Origin: Desulfurococcales archaeon
GTDB taxonomy: Archaea; Thermoproteota; Thermoprotei_A; Sulfolobales; Desulfurococcaceae
Length of the DNA: 15,836 bases
Direction: 5' to 3'
NCBI GenBank assembly: GCA_027028805.1
Contig: JALVHX010000055.1
Coordinates: 1 to 15,836, forward strand
Made by a program: the position numbers and the translations under genes. A model generated the notes under the pieces. The model had not been told where the DNA came from and did not search any database. It saw only the letters and a program-made list of their open reading frames with translations. This document shows, piece by piece, positions 1 to 6,800 of this stretch; position 1 is the stretch's first letter; the number at the start of each line of letters is the position of its first letter.

Positions 1-413
1 AGCACTTGGCGCTCCAGGAGCCTTCTCCTAGCCCTATGGATCCATGCGGTGAGGGCTAGGAGGGATATTATGGCTAGGCCCGCCGAGTACGCGTCGGGGC
101 CTTCGGAGTATATGTCGACGTATACATCCCCCGCGTCATCCACCCCGCTATAGGAGGCCGCGCCCAGGATCCCGTGGGCCGCTACGAGACTCCTCTTACC
201 CGTGGAGGCGTCAACTACATAGATATATGTTGTCGCGCGGAAAGGCGTGTCGACGACGCGATCCGCCGCGGCCGGATAGCTACCAATGTATGTAATAGGC
301 TGGGCCGCCGACTGGTAGAGAATATATGCGGCGGAGGCCAGGGCGGCGAGCATCAAGGCCGCGTATATGAGCGACGAGGCTGATAGAACGATCTGTTTCT
401 CCCCAGACAACAC
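1..413 (-). CDS. Small membrane protein with an N-terminal and a second TM segment, cut by left edge
   Basis: Reading leftward from a GTG at 413-411 (directly followed by TTG at 410-408), 137 codons are open to the window edge. Residues 8-33 form a hydrophobic segment, about 34-108 a soluble, probably external stretch, and 109-125 a second hydrophobic segment followed by a strongly basic tail (HRARRRLLER), so the tail is probably cytoplasmic. A GGTG lies 4 nt before the GTG and 7 nt before the TTG, so either could start; an in-frame TAG at 434-432 excludes a longer protein. TATA-like sequences lie upstream. I do not recognise the family. The other leftward frame here (280-597) is longer but has low-complexity, non-protein-like content. 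The C-terminus is outside the window. Confidence 0.6.
   Translation of the reverse strand, partial: MLSGEKQIVLSASSLIYAALMLAALASAAYILYQSAAQPITYIGSYPAAADRVVDTPFRATTYIYVVDASTGKRSLVAAHGILGAASYSGVDDAGDVYVDIYSEGPDAYSAGLAIISLLALTAWIHRARRRLLERQV
25..62. repeat. 11-bp perfect inverted repeat inside the left-edge gene
   Basis: CTCCTAGCCCT (25-35) and AGGGCTAGGAG (52-62) are exact reverse complements around a 16-nt loop that itself contains the palindrome ATGGATCCAT. It falls in the codons for the end of the second TM segment and the basic tail. Confidence 0.5.
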
Positions 414-481
414 GGTGCACCAAGTACACCACTACATGGGAGAATAGAATATATTGTTCACGGCGCATGCTTCCGGGATAG

Positions 482-490
482 AGTATATAG
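482..490 (-). promoter_or_regulatory. Candidate TATA box for the left-edge membrane gene
   Basis: On the minus strand this reads CTATATACT, about 70 nt before the GTG at 413. A second candidate, CAATATATTC at 457-448, lies about 35 nt upstream and would give a very short leader. Assignment rests on the A/T core and spacing alone. Confidence 0.3.
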
Positions 491-563
491 GGTTGCCGCG
501 GAGAGAATAGATTGTCTTGGATCAAAACACTCCTCGTGGCTGGGCAAGGGTTTCGGCGGAGAA

Positions 564-579
564 CAGGGTTCTTTCCCTG
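564..579 (-). terminator. Weak hairpin downstream of the 602-1144 gene
   Basis: CAGGG and CCCTG form a 5-bp stem around a 6-nt loop, 22 nt beyond the stop of the leftward gene at 602. No clear T-run follows on the minus strand, so a terminator role is only tentative. The rest of the 414-601 gap shows nothing more that I can identify. Confidence 0.2.
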
Positions 580-601
580 CACCTGTGCGCCGTGCACCGG
601 C

Positions 602-1144
602 CTAGGTGTTCGTCATCATTACCAGGGCCAGGGCCGCCGAGGCTGATAGTTTTCTTATCCACTCATCCGGTTCCCCGCCATGCTCTATTATGCTGGCCAG
701 GACAGGGTACTTGTCGCTTACTATGGCCTCGCCCGCCACTTTCTCGAAGAACTCCTTGACGCGTATGGAGAGGACGATGGCCAGCGCCTCCAGTATGGGC
801 TCGGGCGCCCCCTTATCCGCCTCCTCCTTGAAGAGCACAGTATCCACTATTATATGGGTGAGAGTGTCCTCGTCTATCCCGGCCTCCCAGAGCTTCTTGC
901 CGGAAACCGCGCGGTATACGTCGCCCGCCAGCCCCTCTATGTAGGGCAGGGGGCTCAGTGTCTCCAGCCATTTATCCACCAGGCCGCGGATAATTGTTTT
1001 CGCCTCCTCTCTCTGCTCATCGCTCAACGCTATATCGTGGTACGCCAAAGCTATAGCCAGGAGGTCTGCTTCAGAGACACCCTGTTCATAGACTGTGGGT
1101 GTATACATAGATAACGCGGCCTTATCCTCCATAGCCAGCGACAT
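602..1144 (-). CDS. Acidic helical cytosolic protein of unknown function (180 aa)
   Basis: The protein has no signal peptide, no TM segment and no cysteine. Most of it looks alpha-helical and charged, with alternating acidic and hydrophobic residues (for example EEAKTIIRGLVDKWLETL near residues 46-63 and a helix-like run around 115-140). I do not recognise a family. The ATG at 1144 is chosen because GGTGAT at 1158-1153 sits 8 nt upstream, an ideal archaeal ribosome binding site; a second ATG four codons in lacks such support. It lies 108 nt downstream of the COG2426-type membrane gene in the same orientation and could be co-transcribed with it through a structured spacer. A rightward ORF at 680-1114 overlaps it but has no ribosome binding site and is taken as a shadow. 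Confidence 0.75.
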   Translation of the reverse strand: MSLAMEDKAALSMYTPTVYEQGVSEADLLAIALAYHDIALSDEQREEAKTIIRGLVDKWLETLSPLPYIEGLAGDVYRAVSGKKLWEAGIDEDTLTHIIVDTVLFKEEADKGAPEPILEALAIVLSIRVKEFFEKVAGEAIVSDKYPVLASIIEHGGEPDEWIRKLSASAALALVMMTNT

Positions 1145-1170
1145 GACCCGTTATCACCTATGAGTAGTAT

Positions 1171-1225
1171 GGGCCCGTGTTAGGGTTAAAGAACCTAGGA
1201 TTCTTCAGGCAACACACGGGGGCCC
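1171..1225 (-). promoter_or_regulatory. Large stem-loop in the leader of the 602-1144 gene
   Basis: GGGCCC at 1171-1176 pairs with GGGCCC at 1220-1225, and GTGTT at 1177-1181 with AACAC at 1211-1215, giving an 11-bp GC-rich stem with a 4-nt bulge. Inside the loop, AAGAA (1189-1193) pairs with TTCTT (1201-1205). The structure lies just before the GGTGAT site of the 180-aa gene and after the stop of the membrane gene at 1253. It could be a terminator/attenuator or a translation-controlling leader; the pairing is seen, the role is inferred. Confidence 0.4.
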
Positions 1226-1238
1226 CGTGGAGTGCGGC

Positions 1239-1253
1239 GGATCCATGGGATCC
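1239..1253. repeat. GGATCC inverted/direct repeat at a stop codon
   Basis: Two GGATCC palindromes are separated by ATG, so the 15-bp element is nearly symmetric. It touches the stop codon (1255-1253) of the leftward membrane gene. It could fold as a short hairpin after that gene; no function is shown. Confidence 0.3.
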
Positions 1254-1756
1254 TAGAGCAAGGATGCGAGAGATATGAGACCGAGAGATGCGGCTGTAAC
1301 TATTATACATGCAATAATATTCCCCAGAAACACCGCCACAGCGCTTCTCCCCCTGTCCAGGCCAAGTATATATGCTATGAGGCTCCCTGTCCACACACCG
1401 GTAAGCGGTAGCGGCACAGCCACATATAGTGCGAGTGCGGCGTAGACGGAGCCGCCACGGCTTATGCGCGCGGCCCTAGCCCTGATCCTCTCTAGAACAG
1501 CCATGTATAGACGCTGTAGCAGGCCCACCCGGGATATGATCCTGGACTCAACCCAGCTAAAACCATATATGATCACCAGGCCCGGGAACGTGCTCGCCGC
1601 GAGAGAGCTCACAGCCACAACGAGCGGGCTCAGCCCGAGCACCCCTATGCCTAGAGGTATGCTTCCACGAAGCTCTACGCCGGGAAGCATGGAGACAAGG
1701 ATAACATAGAGGAGTTCAACCACCAACACGCATACCCCGACAAAGCCTCCCTTCAT
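1253..1756 (-). CDS. Small multidrug export protein family (COG2426/Sm_multidrug_ex) membrane protein
   Basis: A 167-residue, very hydrophobic protein. Features typical of this family are the first helix (about 5-25), the conserved ELRGSIPLGIG segment at about 28-38 leading into helix 2 (about 39-64), a basic cytoplasmic loop (about 70-100), then AVPLPLTGVWTGS at about 113-125 and a last helix near 140-165 with GNIIA. The two related halves with conserved Pro/Gly loops resemble DedA-like and other reentrant-loop transporters. The family is named for drug export but its substrate is not firmly known, so the transported molecule is left open. Length matches the usual 150-180 residues. The ATG at 1756 has no clear GGTG upstream. 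It lies 232 nt after the protease and probably has its own promoter. Confidence 0.85.
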   Translation of the reverse strand: MKGGFVGVCVLVVELLYVILVSMLPGVELRGSIPLGIGVLGLSPLVVAVSSLAASTFPGLVIIYGFSWVESRIISRVGLLQRLYMAVLERIRARAARISRGGSVYAALALYVAVPLPLTGVWTGSLIAYILGLDRGRSAVAVFLGNIIACIIVTAASLGLISLASLL

Positions 1757-1831
1757 AACAATTATGGGCGCCGCCCACAGCCACTATAGATTAGCCCAGG
1801 ACACCGTTATAGGTGTGGCGAAACAGCCTTT

Positions 1832-1840
1832 CCTATAAAG
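1832..1840 (-). promoter_or_regulatory. Candidate TATA box for the COG2426-type gene
   Basis: The minus strand reads CTTTATAGG preceded by GATG, a good archaeal TATA core, 76-84 nt before the ATG at 1756. Transcription would start near 1806-1810. A 5-bp inverted repeat (ACACC 1801-1805, GGTGT 1812-1816) straddles that position. Confidence 0.35.
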
Positions 1841-1865
1841 CATCTCTGCGGAGAATAGCCGGAGG

Positions 1866-1915
1866 GAGAAAAATAAACAATAATTAAACCCCCCGGGATC
1901 ACCGGGCCCGGGGGG
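1866..1915 (-). terminator. Strong GC hairpin plus T-rich tract ending the protease transcript
   Basis: CCCCCCGGG (1889-1897) and CCCGGGGGG (1907-1915) form a perfect 9-bp stem with a 9-nt loop. Read on the minus strand, the hairpin is followed by TTTAATTATTGTTTATTTTT, the kind of T-rich tract where archaeal RNA polymerase stops. It begins 74 nt beyond the protease stop codon. A smaller hairpin (GCCGGG-AA-CCCGGC, 1943-1956) lies between the stop codon and it. Confidence 0.75.
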
Positions 1916-1988
1916 ATTTGTTCCTCATAGATCGCGGTGCTGGCCGGGAACCCGGCTATGCGTATTCGGTGCTCTCTGGTCGTGTTTC

Positions 1989-4900
1989 TCATCCTATCGT
2001 GACAGTTGTCTGCGCCGTCACTATTCCTGGGTATAGCATCTCCTCTATGTTTATCGTGCCCGTGGTGGTGTTGTATATGTAGTATCCTGATGCATGCCAT
2101 GGGTACTCGTATAGTACCAGTATCGTCTCGATCTCTGTGCCGTTGACCTGGTATGTCTGCGGCATTATCACTGGGTATGAGAAGCTCAGCCTGTTGGAGG
2201 CGCTTGTTATGCCTATGTATGATGCGTTGGCGTAGTAGAGTATTCCGCCGCTCCACGCTGTGCCGTTGTAGTCCAGGATGACTCCGAGCAACAATATATC
2301 CTGTATGCCTACCGGTGTGGTTACATTGGGGTTGCTGACCATGTAGACGTCGGCGAGGAGGAATGGTGCATAGGCTCCTGCACGGAAGCTAGCCGTCACG
2401 CTACCCACTATGTATCCTCCCACGGCTCCCTCCTCTTTGAAGCTACTGCTTGTCCTGATAGTTATTATGCGTAGACCGATTACATCGTACGGCTTCCATC
2501 CGCTGAAGCTGTTGAGCGTGTATATCAGCCTGTATACACCCGGCATAGCCGGCTCCTTGTAGTAGAATATGTAGTCATAGCTCGTGTTGCTGTAGTGGTA
2601 GTAGAGCACGAAGTCGCGTAGAGGCTGTACCCATTTAATGGGTATATAGAACTGTAGGCGCCCATTGTACTGGTCGGCTATGCTCGGGTTATAGACGAAG
2701 CCGACCAGCGCCGGGAACTTGTATCCCGCGAAGCTCTGGTCGCGGCCATCCGGCAACACGGTGCCTCCCGGCGGCACAACCATGTAGCTGAAATCTGTGG
2801 CGTAGCCGGTGCTCCACCTAGCTATAACGGCTATCCCGGCAACATTTGGATCAGTTACTATGAAGGGTAGTATACGATAATCATGGCTCTCTATGAGGCG
2901 GCCGTACAACGGGTCTATTAGGCCATATAGCGTGTAGGGGTCATAGACCCTGCCGGTCTTCTGTCCTCCCAGGAACACTGTCGAGACATTGTCTATCACC
3001 AGGGGTACTAGGATGGAGAACGGTATCACTATGTCCTTTGTGCTCGTGGAGACAACTATCTTGCCGCTGACAACGCCCGGCCCGGCGTCCTCGGGCACAG
3101 TGAGCGTTGCGACGACTTCTCTATAGCCCCCTATGTCAACTATGCTGGGCACGGATATCATGCCGCATGGCACAAGCTTGTATCCGCGCAGAATGATCTC
3201 TGCCTCGACCGGTGTCACGTTTGCCTTATAGTATCTGAGGCGCACCAGTAGCTGGCCTCTCACACGGTGCTGTACATCACCGATCGTTATGAGCGCGTTT
3301 GTGCCGGCCCTCGCCTCGGTGTTGAACCTCCACATCTCGTCGGGAGACATGATGCCGTCGCCGTTATCGATCCAGTCTAGGGCGTCGATACGTATCAGGT
3401 GCTCATCGCTCGACGGCGTTATATAGAAGCGGCCCGGCGGATACGTGAGGTTCTTGAAGACAACGAACACCTCGAGGTAGTCGACGTCGTAGAGATAGTA
3501 GCGTGGCACCTGGAGCCACAGGGTCTCGTTGAAGTAGTAGACGCCGCTCCAGAGCGTGGCCTCCTTGACGAGCTTGTACTTGTAAGCACTAATAGTCACG
3601 GTGTCGTCGCCGCGGAGAACTATGGTGAAGTTCTTGGAGGAGCCCGGTGTGGCAACGGTATAGTACGCGGTATCCTCCAGGTAGCTCGCAAGCAGATACG
3701 CGGGTATACCGTACTGGGCCCAGTAGTTGGTGTAGAGCTCGATGAACGCGTTCCTCACACCCTCGAGCACGGAGGCCGTGACACCGCCCTCCATTATTAG
3801 CTTCACGGCCGCATAGGCGTCGGCGCGGCCGCTACCCTGCTGGAAGGCCGGGTACCCTATATCCTTCGCCGAGGACTTCAGTATAACCTTCGCGGTCACC
3901 GCGTCGGGAGAGTAGCCGTGTTTAACCCTGTAGGCCTGGTAGATGAGAGCCACCACGCCGCTCGTGAACGGCGTTGCCTCACTTGTTCCACTGAACAGTG
4001 TTAGTCCGGGATAATAGGATACTAGATCCGTGTACTGGCCCACTCCATAGCCTCTTCCATCAAGTGTTCTGACGCCCGCCCACTCGAAGGCGCCTATGTT
4101 GACTACATCTGGCCTGGGGTAGCCGAGGCCGGTGGGGCCGCGGCTACTGAAGGGTATTATGTCGTCGGCATAGCCGGGGTTGTAGCCGAAGAGCTGGTAG
4201 TAGTCGAATAGCGTCGAGGCACCTACCTCTATCATCAATAACCCTGCTCCAGGGCTGGAGACGGAGCCGTATCCCGGCCCCTCGTTGCCGGCCGCGAAGA
4301 CTATGGTGACGTTGTTGCCGTAGAAGTAGTTCTCGATCATAACCGCCTCGTCGAGTATTGAGGCGAAGTAGTCGTCGCCTGGGTACTGGTGAGCCCACTT
4401 AGCCACGTTTACGTAGCTCCAGCTGTTGCTCAGTATATCGGCGCGGTGGTTGGCGGCGGGCACAGGCATGAGGGCGTCGAGCTCCGGCACATACACTATA
4501 TCATAGCCAGCCAGCCACAGCTCTCCCGGCAACAGGGAGCCGAAGAGGAAGCCGGTGGCCGCCGCCAGCTTGGAGCCGGGCGCCACGCCCTTCAACCTAT
4601 ACTGTATCCCGTTGAAGTATATGTCATAGGTCAGCCTGCCCCTGGCCGCTATTATCGTGGCCACGCTTGTCCCGTGGCCATACCAGTCTGTGTATACCGC
4701 GAAGTACTCGCCGTCGCTGTCGAGGCCTGGATAGACTCCGGGCTCGCCGGGCGTTATGGTTCCGGTGTCTGTGTCTATGATGGCCTTGGCGAAGCCGTAG
4801 GAGTCTATGTAGTAGCCGCTTATGATGCCGAGGCCGAAGTCTATTATGCCGTCGCCGTCAAAGTCCCTTCCCAGTATCTCGTTTCCAACACTAGCCCATG

Positions 4901-6041
4901 GCTCGTCAGCGAAGCTGTTGTCCTGCCACGCGGGATCAGGCTCTCTCCATAGAGGCTGGCCGAGCTCGCTCTGCTCTAGCTGTCTCATGAGGTCGCAGAA
5001 GTCGTAGAAGCCTGTAGAGTAATCCATTATCACCGTATCATAGACGCCTGGTTGCTGTGTATCCACGACTATAACCGGCACCCATGCAGGCACGATATAG
5101 CGTGTAAGCGGGTCAAGGTAGAGTACCTCCGCTATACCTATCCTGTAGACCCCGCTCTGACTAGTTATGTTGCCCACATACCAGTCCGTGTCTATCGGGT
5201 AGAGCCATATCGGGCTACCGCCATAGATCAGGTATAGTAGTAGGCTGAAGAACGGCACGAGGGCCCCGGACGTGTTGAGGTAGCCGTTGCTGTCGCGCAC
5301 CGCCACAGCCTTGGTCAACACGAGGTGCTCATCCATGACTATCGTCAACGGCCTCCCGGAGTCGTCGCGCGCGATCGCGTCGAGCCATAGCTCCGGGGAA
5401 GTAAAGTCTACGCCGGTGTCGACAACGCCTACAACGACTCCGTCACCGGTTATGTTGAACTCGCTCCAGACACGCGTAGCCCCTATGAGCTGGACGCCAG
5501 CCGTATAGGACTCGCCGCCGGCCAGCGCGACAGGGTTAGCCTGGACGGCTCCCTCCTTGTCTAGTAATAGCTTCATTCTCTGGTACTCGCTCTCAAAGAT
5601 CTCGTAGAGAGAGGGCGATGGAAGTATGGATACAACCGCAGGGCTCTTCGCCAGGGCAACCACCTGGTCCTTGTCGGCGCGGACATAGGCTAGATAGTAG
5701 CCGTTGGCGCGTGGCACAACATATATTATCTTGGAGACATGCTGTTTCAGCCAGCCGAGATGATCAGATTTTATGACGACGAATATGGGCTTCGTCCCCT
5801 CAAACTCCGCCATCTCGACAGGAATGGGCTTCACCTTTGACGGCAGAAACACCTTGATCTCGTTGCTGTCCCAGTTATCGAGCATCCCCGCCGGTATTTT
5901 TTCTCTCCAGCCAGGATCCACTGTAAAGTACGACGAGCTCCTCATAGACGCCGCATAACTAGCCGCTACAACAGCTCCAGGAGACACAGCGATCAATATT
6001 AATAAGAACGCCACCATAAACCAAGCCTTACGCATCAACAT
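1989..6041 (-). CDS. Secreted giant subtilisin-like serine protease (S8, pyrolysin/STABLE-like)
   Basis: 1350 residues, close in size to pyrolysin and to the S-layer-bound STABLE protease of Staphylothermus. Residues 1-27 form a signal peptide (basic start, hydrophobic core, AVVAA). Residues about 28-180 look like a propeptide. The catalytic set is complete: Asp208 in GVVDTGVD, His456 in YGHGTSVA, oxyanion Asn586 in AAGNEGP and Ser687 in SGTSEATP. Asp and His are 248 residues apart because of a large insertion, which carries a Ca-binding-like loop DFDGDGIID at 393-401. After about residue 750 come several beta-rich domains with many N-x-S/T sites and another acidic loop (DNGDG, 892-896). No C-terminal TM segment is present, so it is either released or held by another surface protein. 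The ATG at 6041 gives the full signal peptide; an ATG two codons later is also possible. Expected role: extracellular peptide breakdown at high temperature. Confidence 0.93.
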   Translation of the reverse strand: MLMRKAWFMVAFLLILIAVSPGAVVAASYAASMRSSSYFTVDPGWREKIPAGMLDNWDSNEIKVFLPSKVKPIPVEMAEFEGTKPIFVVIKSDHLGWLKQHVSKIIYVVPRANGYYLAYVRADKDQVVALAKSPAVVSILPSPSLYEIFESEYQRMKLLLDKEGAVQANPVALAGGESYTAGVQLIGATRVWSEFNITGDGVVVGVVDTGVDFTSPELWLDAIARDDSGRPLTIVMDEHLVLTKAVAVRDSNGYLNTSGALVPFFSLLLYLIYGGSPIWLYPIDTDWYVGNITSQSGVYRIGIAEVLYLDPLTRYIVPAWVPVIVVDTQQPGVYDTVIMDYSTGFYDFCDLMRQLEQSELGQPLWREPDPAWQDNSFADEPWASVGNEILGRDFDGDGIIDFGLGIISGYYIDSYGFAKAIIDTDTGTITPGEPGVYPGLDSDGEYFAVYTDWYGHGTSVATIIAARGRLTYDIYFNGIQYRLKGVAPGSKLAAATGFLFGSLLPGELWLAGYDIVYVPELDALMPVPAANHRADILSNSWSYVNVAKWAHQYPGDDYFASILDEAVMIENYFYGNNVTIVFAAGNEGPGYGSVSSPGAGLLMIEVGASTLFDYYQLFGYNPGYADDIIPFSSRGPTGLGYPRPDVVNIGAFEWAGVRTLDGRGYGVGQYTDLVSYYPGLTLFSGTSEATPFTSGVVALIYQAYRVKHGYSPDAVTAKVILKSSAKDIGYPAFQQGSGRADAYAAVKLIMEGGVTASVLEGVRNAFIELYTNYWAQYGIPAYLLASYLEDTAYYTVATPGSSKNFTIVLRGDDTVTISAYKYKLVKEATLWSGVYYFNETLWLQVPRYYLYDVDYLEVFVVFKNLTYPPGRFYITPSSDEHLIRIDALDWIDNGDGIMSPDEMWRFNTEARAGTNALITIGDVQHRVRGQLLVRLRYYKANVTPVEAEIILRGYKLVPCGMISVPSIVDIGGYREVVATLTVPEDAGPGVVSGKIVVSTSTKDIVIPFSILVPLVIDNVSTVFLGGQKTGRVYDPYTLYGLIDPLYGRLIESHDYRILPFIVTDPNVAGIAVIARWSTGYATDFSYMVVPPGGTVLPDGRDQSFAGYKFPALVGFVYNPSIADQYNGRLQFYIPIKWVQPLRDFVLYYHYSNTSYDYIFYYKEPAMPGVYRLIYTLNSFSGWKPYDVIGLRIITIRTSSSFKEEGAVGGYIVGSVTASFRAGAYAPFLLADVYMVSNPNVTTPVGIQDILLLGVILDYNGTAWSGGILYYANASYIGITSASNRLSFSYPVIMPQTYQVNGTEIETILVLYEYPWHASGYYIYNTTTGTINIEEMLYPGIVTAQTTVTIG

Positions 6042-6087
6042 ATCTTAACCCCTCTTATACAATACTATGACGCACAACTATACTATG

Positions 6088-6117
6088 GGTTATAATACAC
6101 GTTTGGGATATAAAACT
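6088..6117 (-). promoter_or_regulatory. Candidate promoter of the protease gene
   Basis: On the minus strand two A/T cores are seen, TTTTATATCC (6116-6107) and GTATTATAACC (6098-6088), about 50-75 nt before the ATG at 6041. Either could serve as the TATA box. GAGGGG at about 6055-6050 is the only possible ribosome binding site. Confidence 0.35.
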
Positions 6118-6181
6118 AATACTCCTTGAACAACGAGCCTAGAGAAACCGCGACGAGAACGCCGGGAACCCGGGAAACAGT

Positions 6182-6190
6182 AATATTTAA
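6182..6190 (+). promoter_or_regulatory. Candidate TATA box for the twin-CX3C gene
   Basis: AATATTTAA preceded by the purine/A-rich GGAAACAGT, which could be the BRE. Transcription would begin near 6210, leaving a leader of about 40 nt that contains the ribosome binding site. Confidence 0.4.
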
Positions 6191-6243
6191 GCAGAATAAG
6201 ATAAGGGATAACCCGCTACAACATAAAAAACACTCTCTCCGCG

Positions 6244-6249
6244 GGTGAT
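6244..6249 (+). promoter_or_regulatory. Ribosome binding site GGTGAT
   Basis: A full GGTGAT lies 4 nt before the ATG at 6254. It decides the start of the twin-CX3C gene and matches the anti-Shine-Dalgarno end of archaeal 16S rRNA. Confidence 0.7.
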
Positions 6250-6253
6250 ATAG

Positions 6254-6625
6254 ATGGCCCGGCTCCTCCTCAGCATAAAGCCCAGCGGCCCCTACGAGTA
6301 CTCCTTCGACGGACTAACAGAGACGTCCATCGAGAAGATACTCGATAAATACCTTAGGAAATACATGGCGGCGAGAAGGATCAGGGTGAACCCTCTCGAT
6401 AAATATGAACGGATAAAGCTGGCCGAGAAGCTGAGAGAGAAACATGGGGACGAGTACCGGGACATACTCGTCAAAATTACATCAACCTGTAACGAGAAGT
6501 GCAGGGGAGAAAAGATACTGGAGGAAGCAATGTCCGGGGAGAAGCTTAAGGAGATAATCCTTGAGGAGCTAAAGAGAACACGGGAATGCTTCGAGAAATG
6601 CGTGGAGGAAGTAGAAGCCTCCTAG
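6254..6625 (+). CDS. Small helical protein with twin CX3C motifs, unknown function
   Basis: 123 residues with no signal peptide or TM segment. A short beta-like start (residues 1-20) is followed by charged helices. Four cysteines form two CX3C motifs: Cys79/Cys83 (CNEKC) and Cys112/Cys116 (CFEKC), each within predicted helix and 28 residues apart, with a KE-rich helix between. This geometry suits a helical hairpin clamped by two disulfides; intracellular disulfides are common in hyperthermophilic crenarchaea. A metal site made of four cysteines is the alternative. The start is supported by a GGTGAT site 4 nt upstream. It stands alone, divergent from the protease and convergent with the DHH gene. 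I do not recognise a family. Confidence 0.8.
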   Translation: MARLLLSIKPSGPYEYSFDGLTETSIEKILDKYLRKYMAARRIRVNPLDKYERIKLAEKLREKHGDEYRDILVKITSTCNEKCRGEKILEEAMSGEKLKEIILEELKRTRECFEKCVEEVEAS

Positions 6626-6800
6626 GATCCAGGGCTTTAAACCATAATATTGTCTTAGAACAACTACTGTATTTTCCATACATCAACCCAGGGTTTTTAC
6701 TAATCAATATATTCCTCGCATCACATGATACTCATTTATATATTAATTACAATTATTGAACCTATTAATTGGACCCTAAAACTCTCCCAGACCAGAGGAA
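6626..6800. other. A/T-rich convergent intergenic region
   Basis: Two genes end here tail to tail. The stretch 6660-6780 is much richer in A/T than its surroundings. GGTTTTTAC at 6691-6699 could end the rightward gene, and AGTTTTAGGG read leftward at about 6784-6775 could end the DHH gene. No ORF or stable hairpin was found. Confidence 0.4.

Noticed and set aside
280..597. Leftward 105-codon ORF
   Set aside because: Overlaps the left-edge membrane gene in another frame; its translation lacks any domain-like pattern, while the competing frame shows two clean TM segments.
680..1114. Rightward 144-codon ORF opposite the 180-aa gene
   Set aside because: No ribosome binding site, unusual Tyr/Gln/Cys content, and it lies fully opposite a leftward gene that has an ideal GGTGAT site.
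495..1860. Recurring GCGGAGA(A) motif in several gaps (about 497, 556, 1848, 11790)
   Set aside because: Too short, and it also occurs inside genes (about 3611 and 15429), so chance or base composition explains it.
4389..4952. Rightward 187-codon ORF
   Set aside because: Completely inside the protease gene on the opposite strand, where catalytic motifs prove the leftward frame. The same applies to 3399-3800 and other ORFs within 1989-6041.
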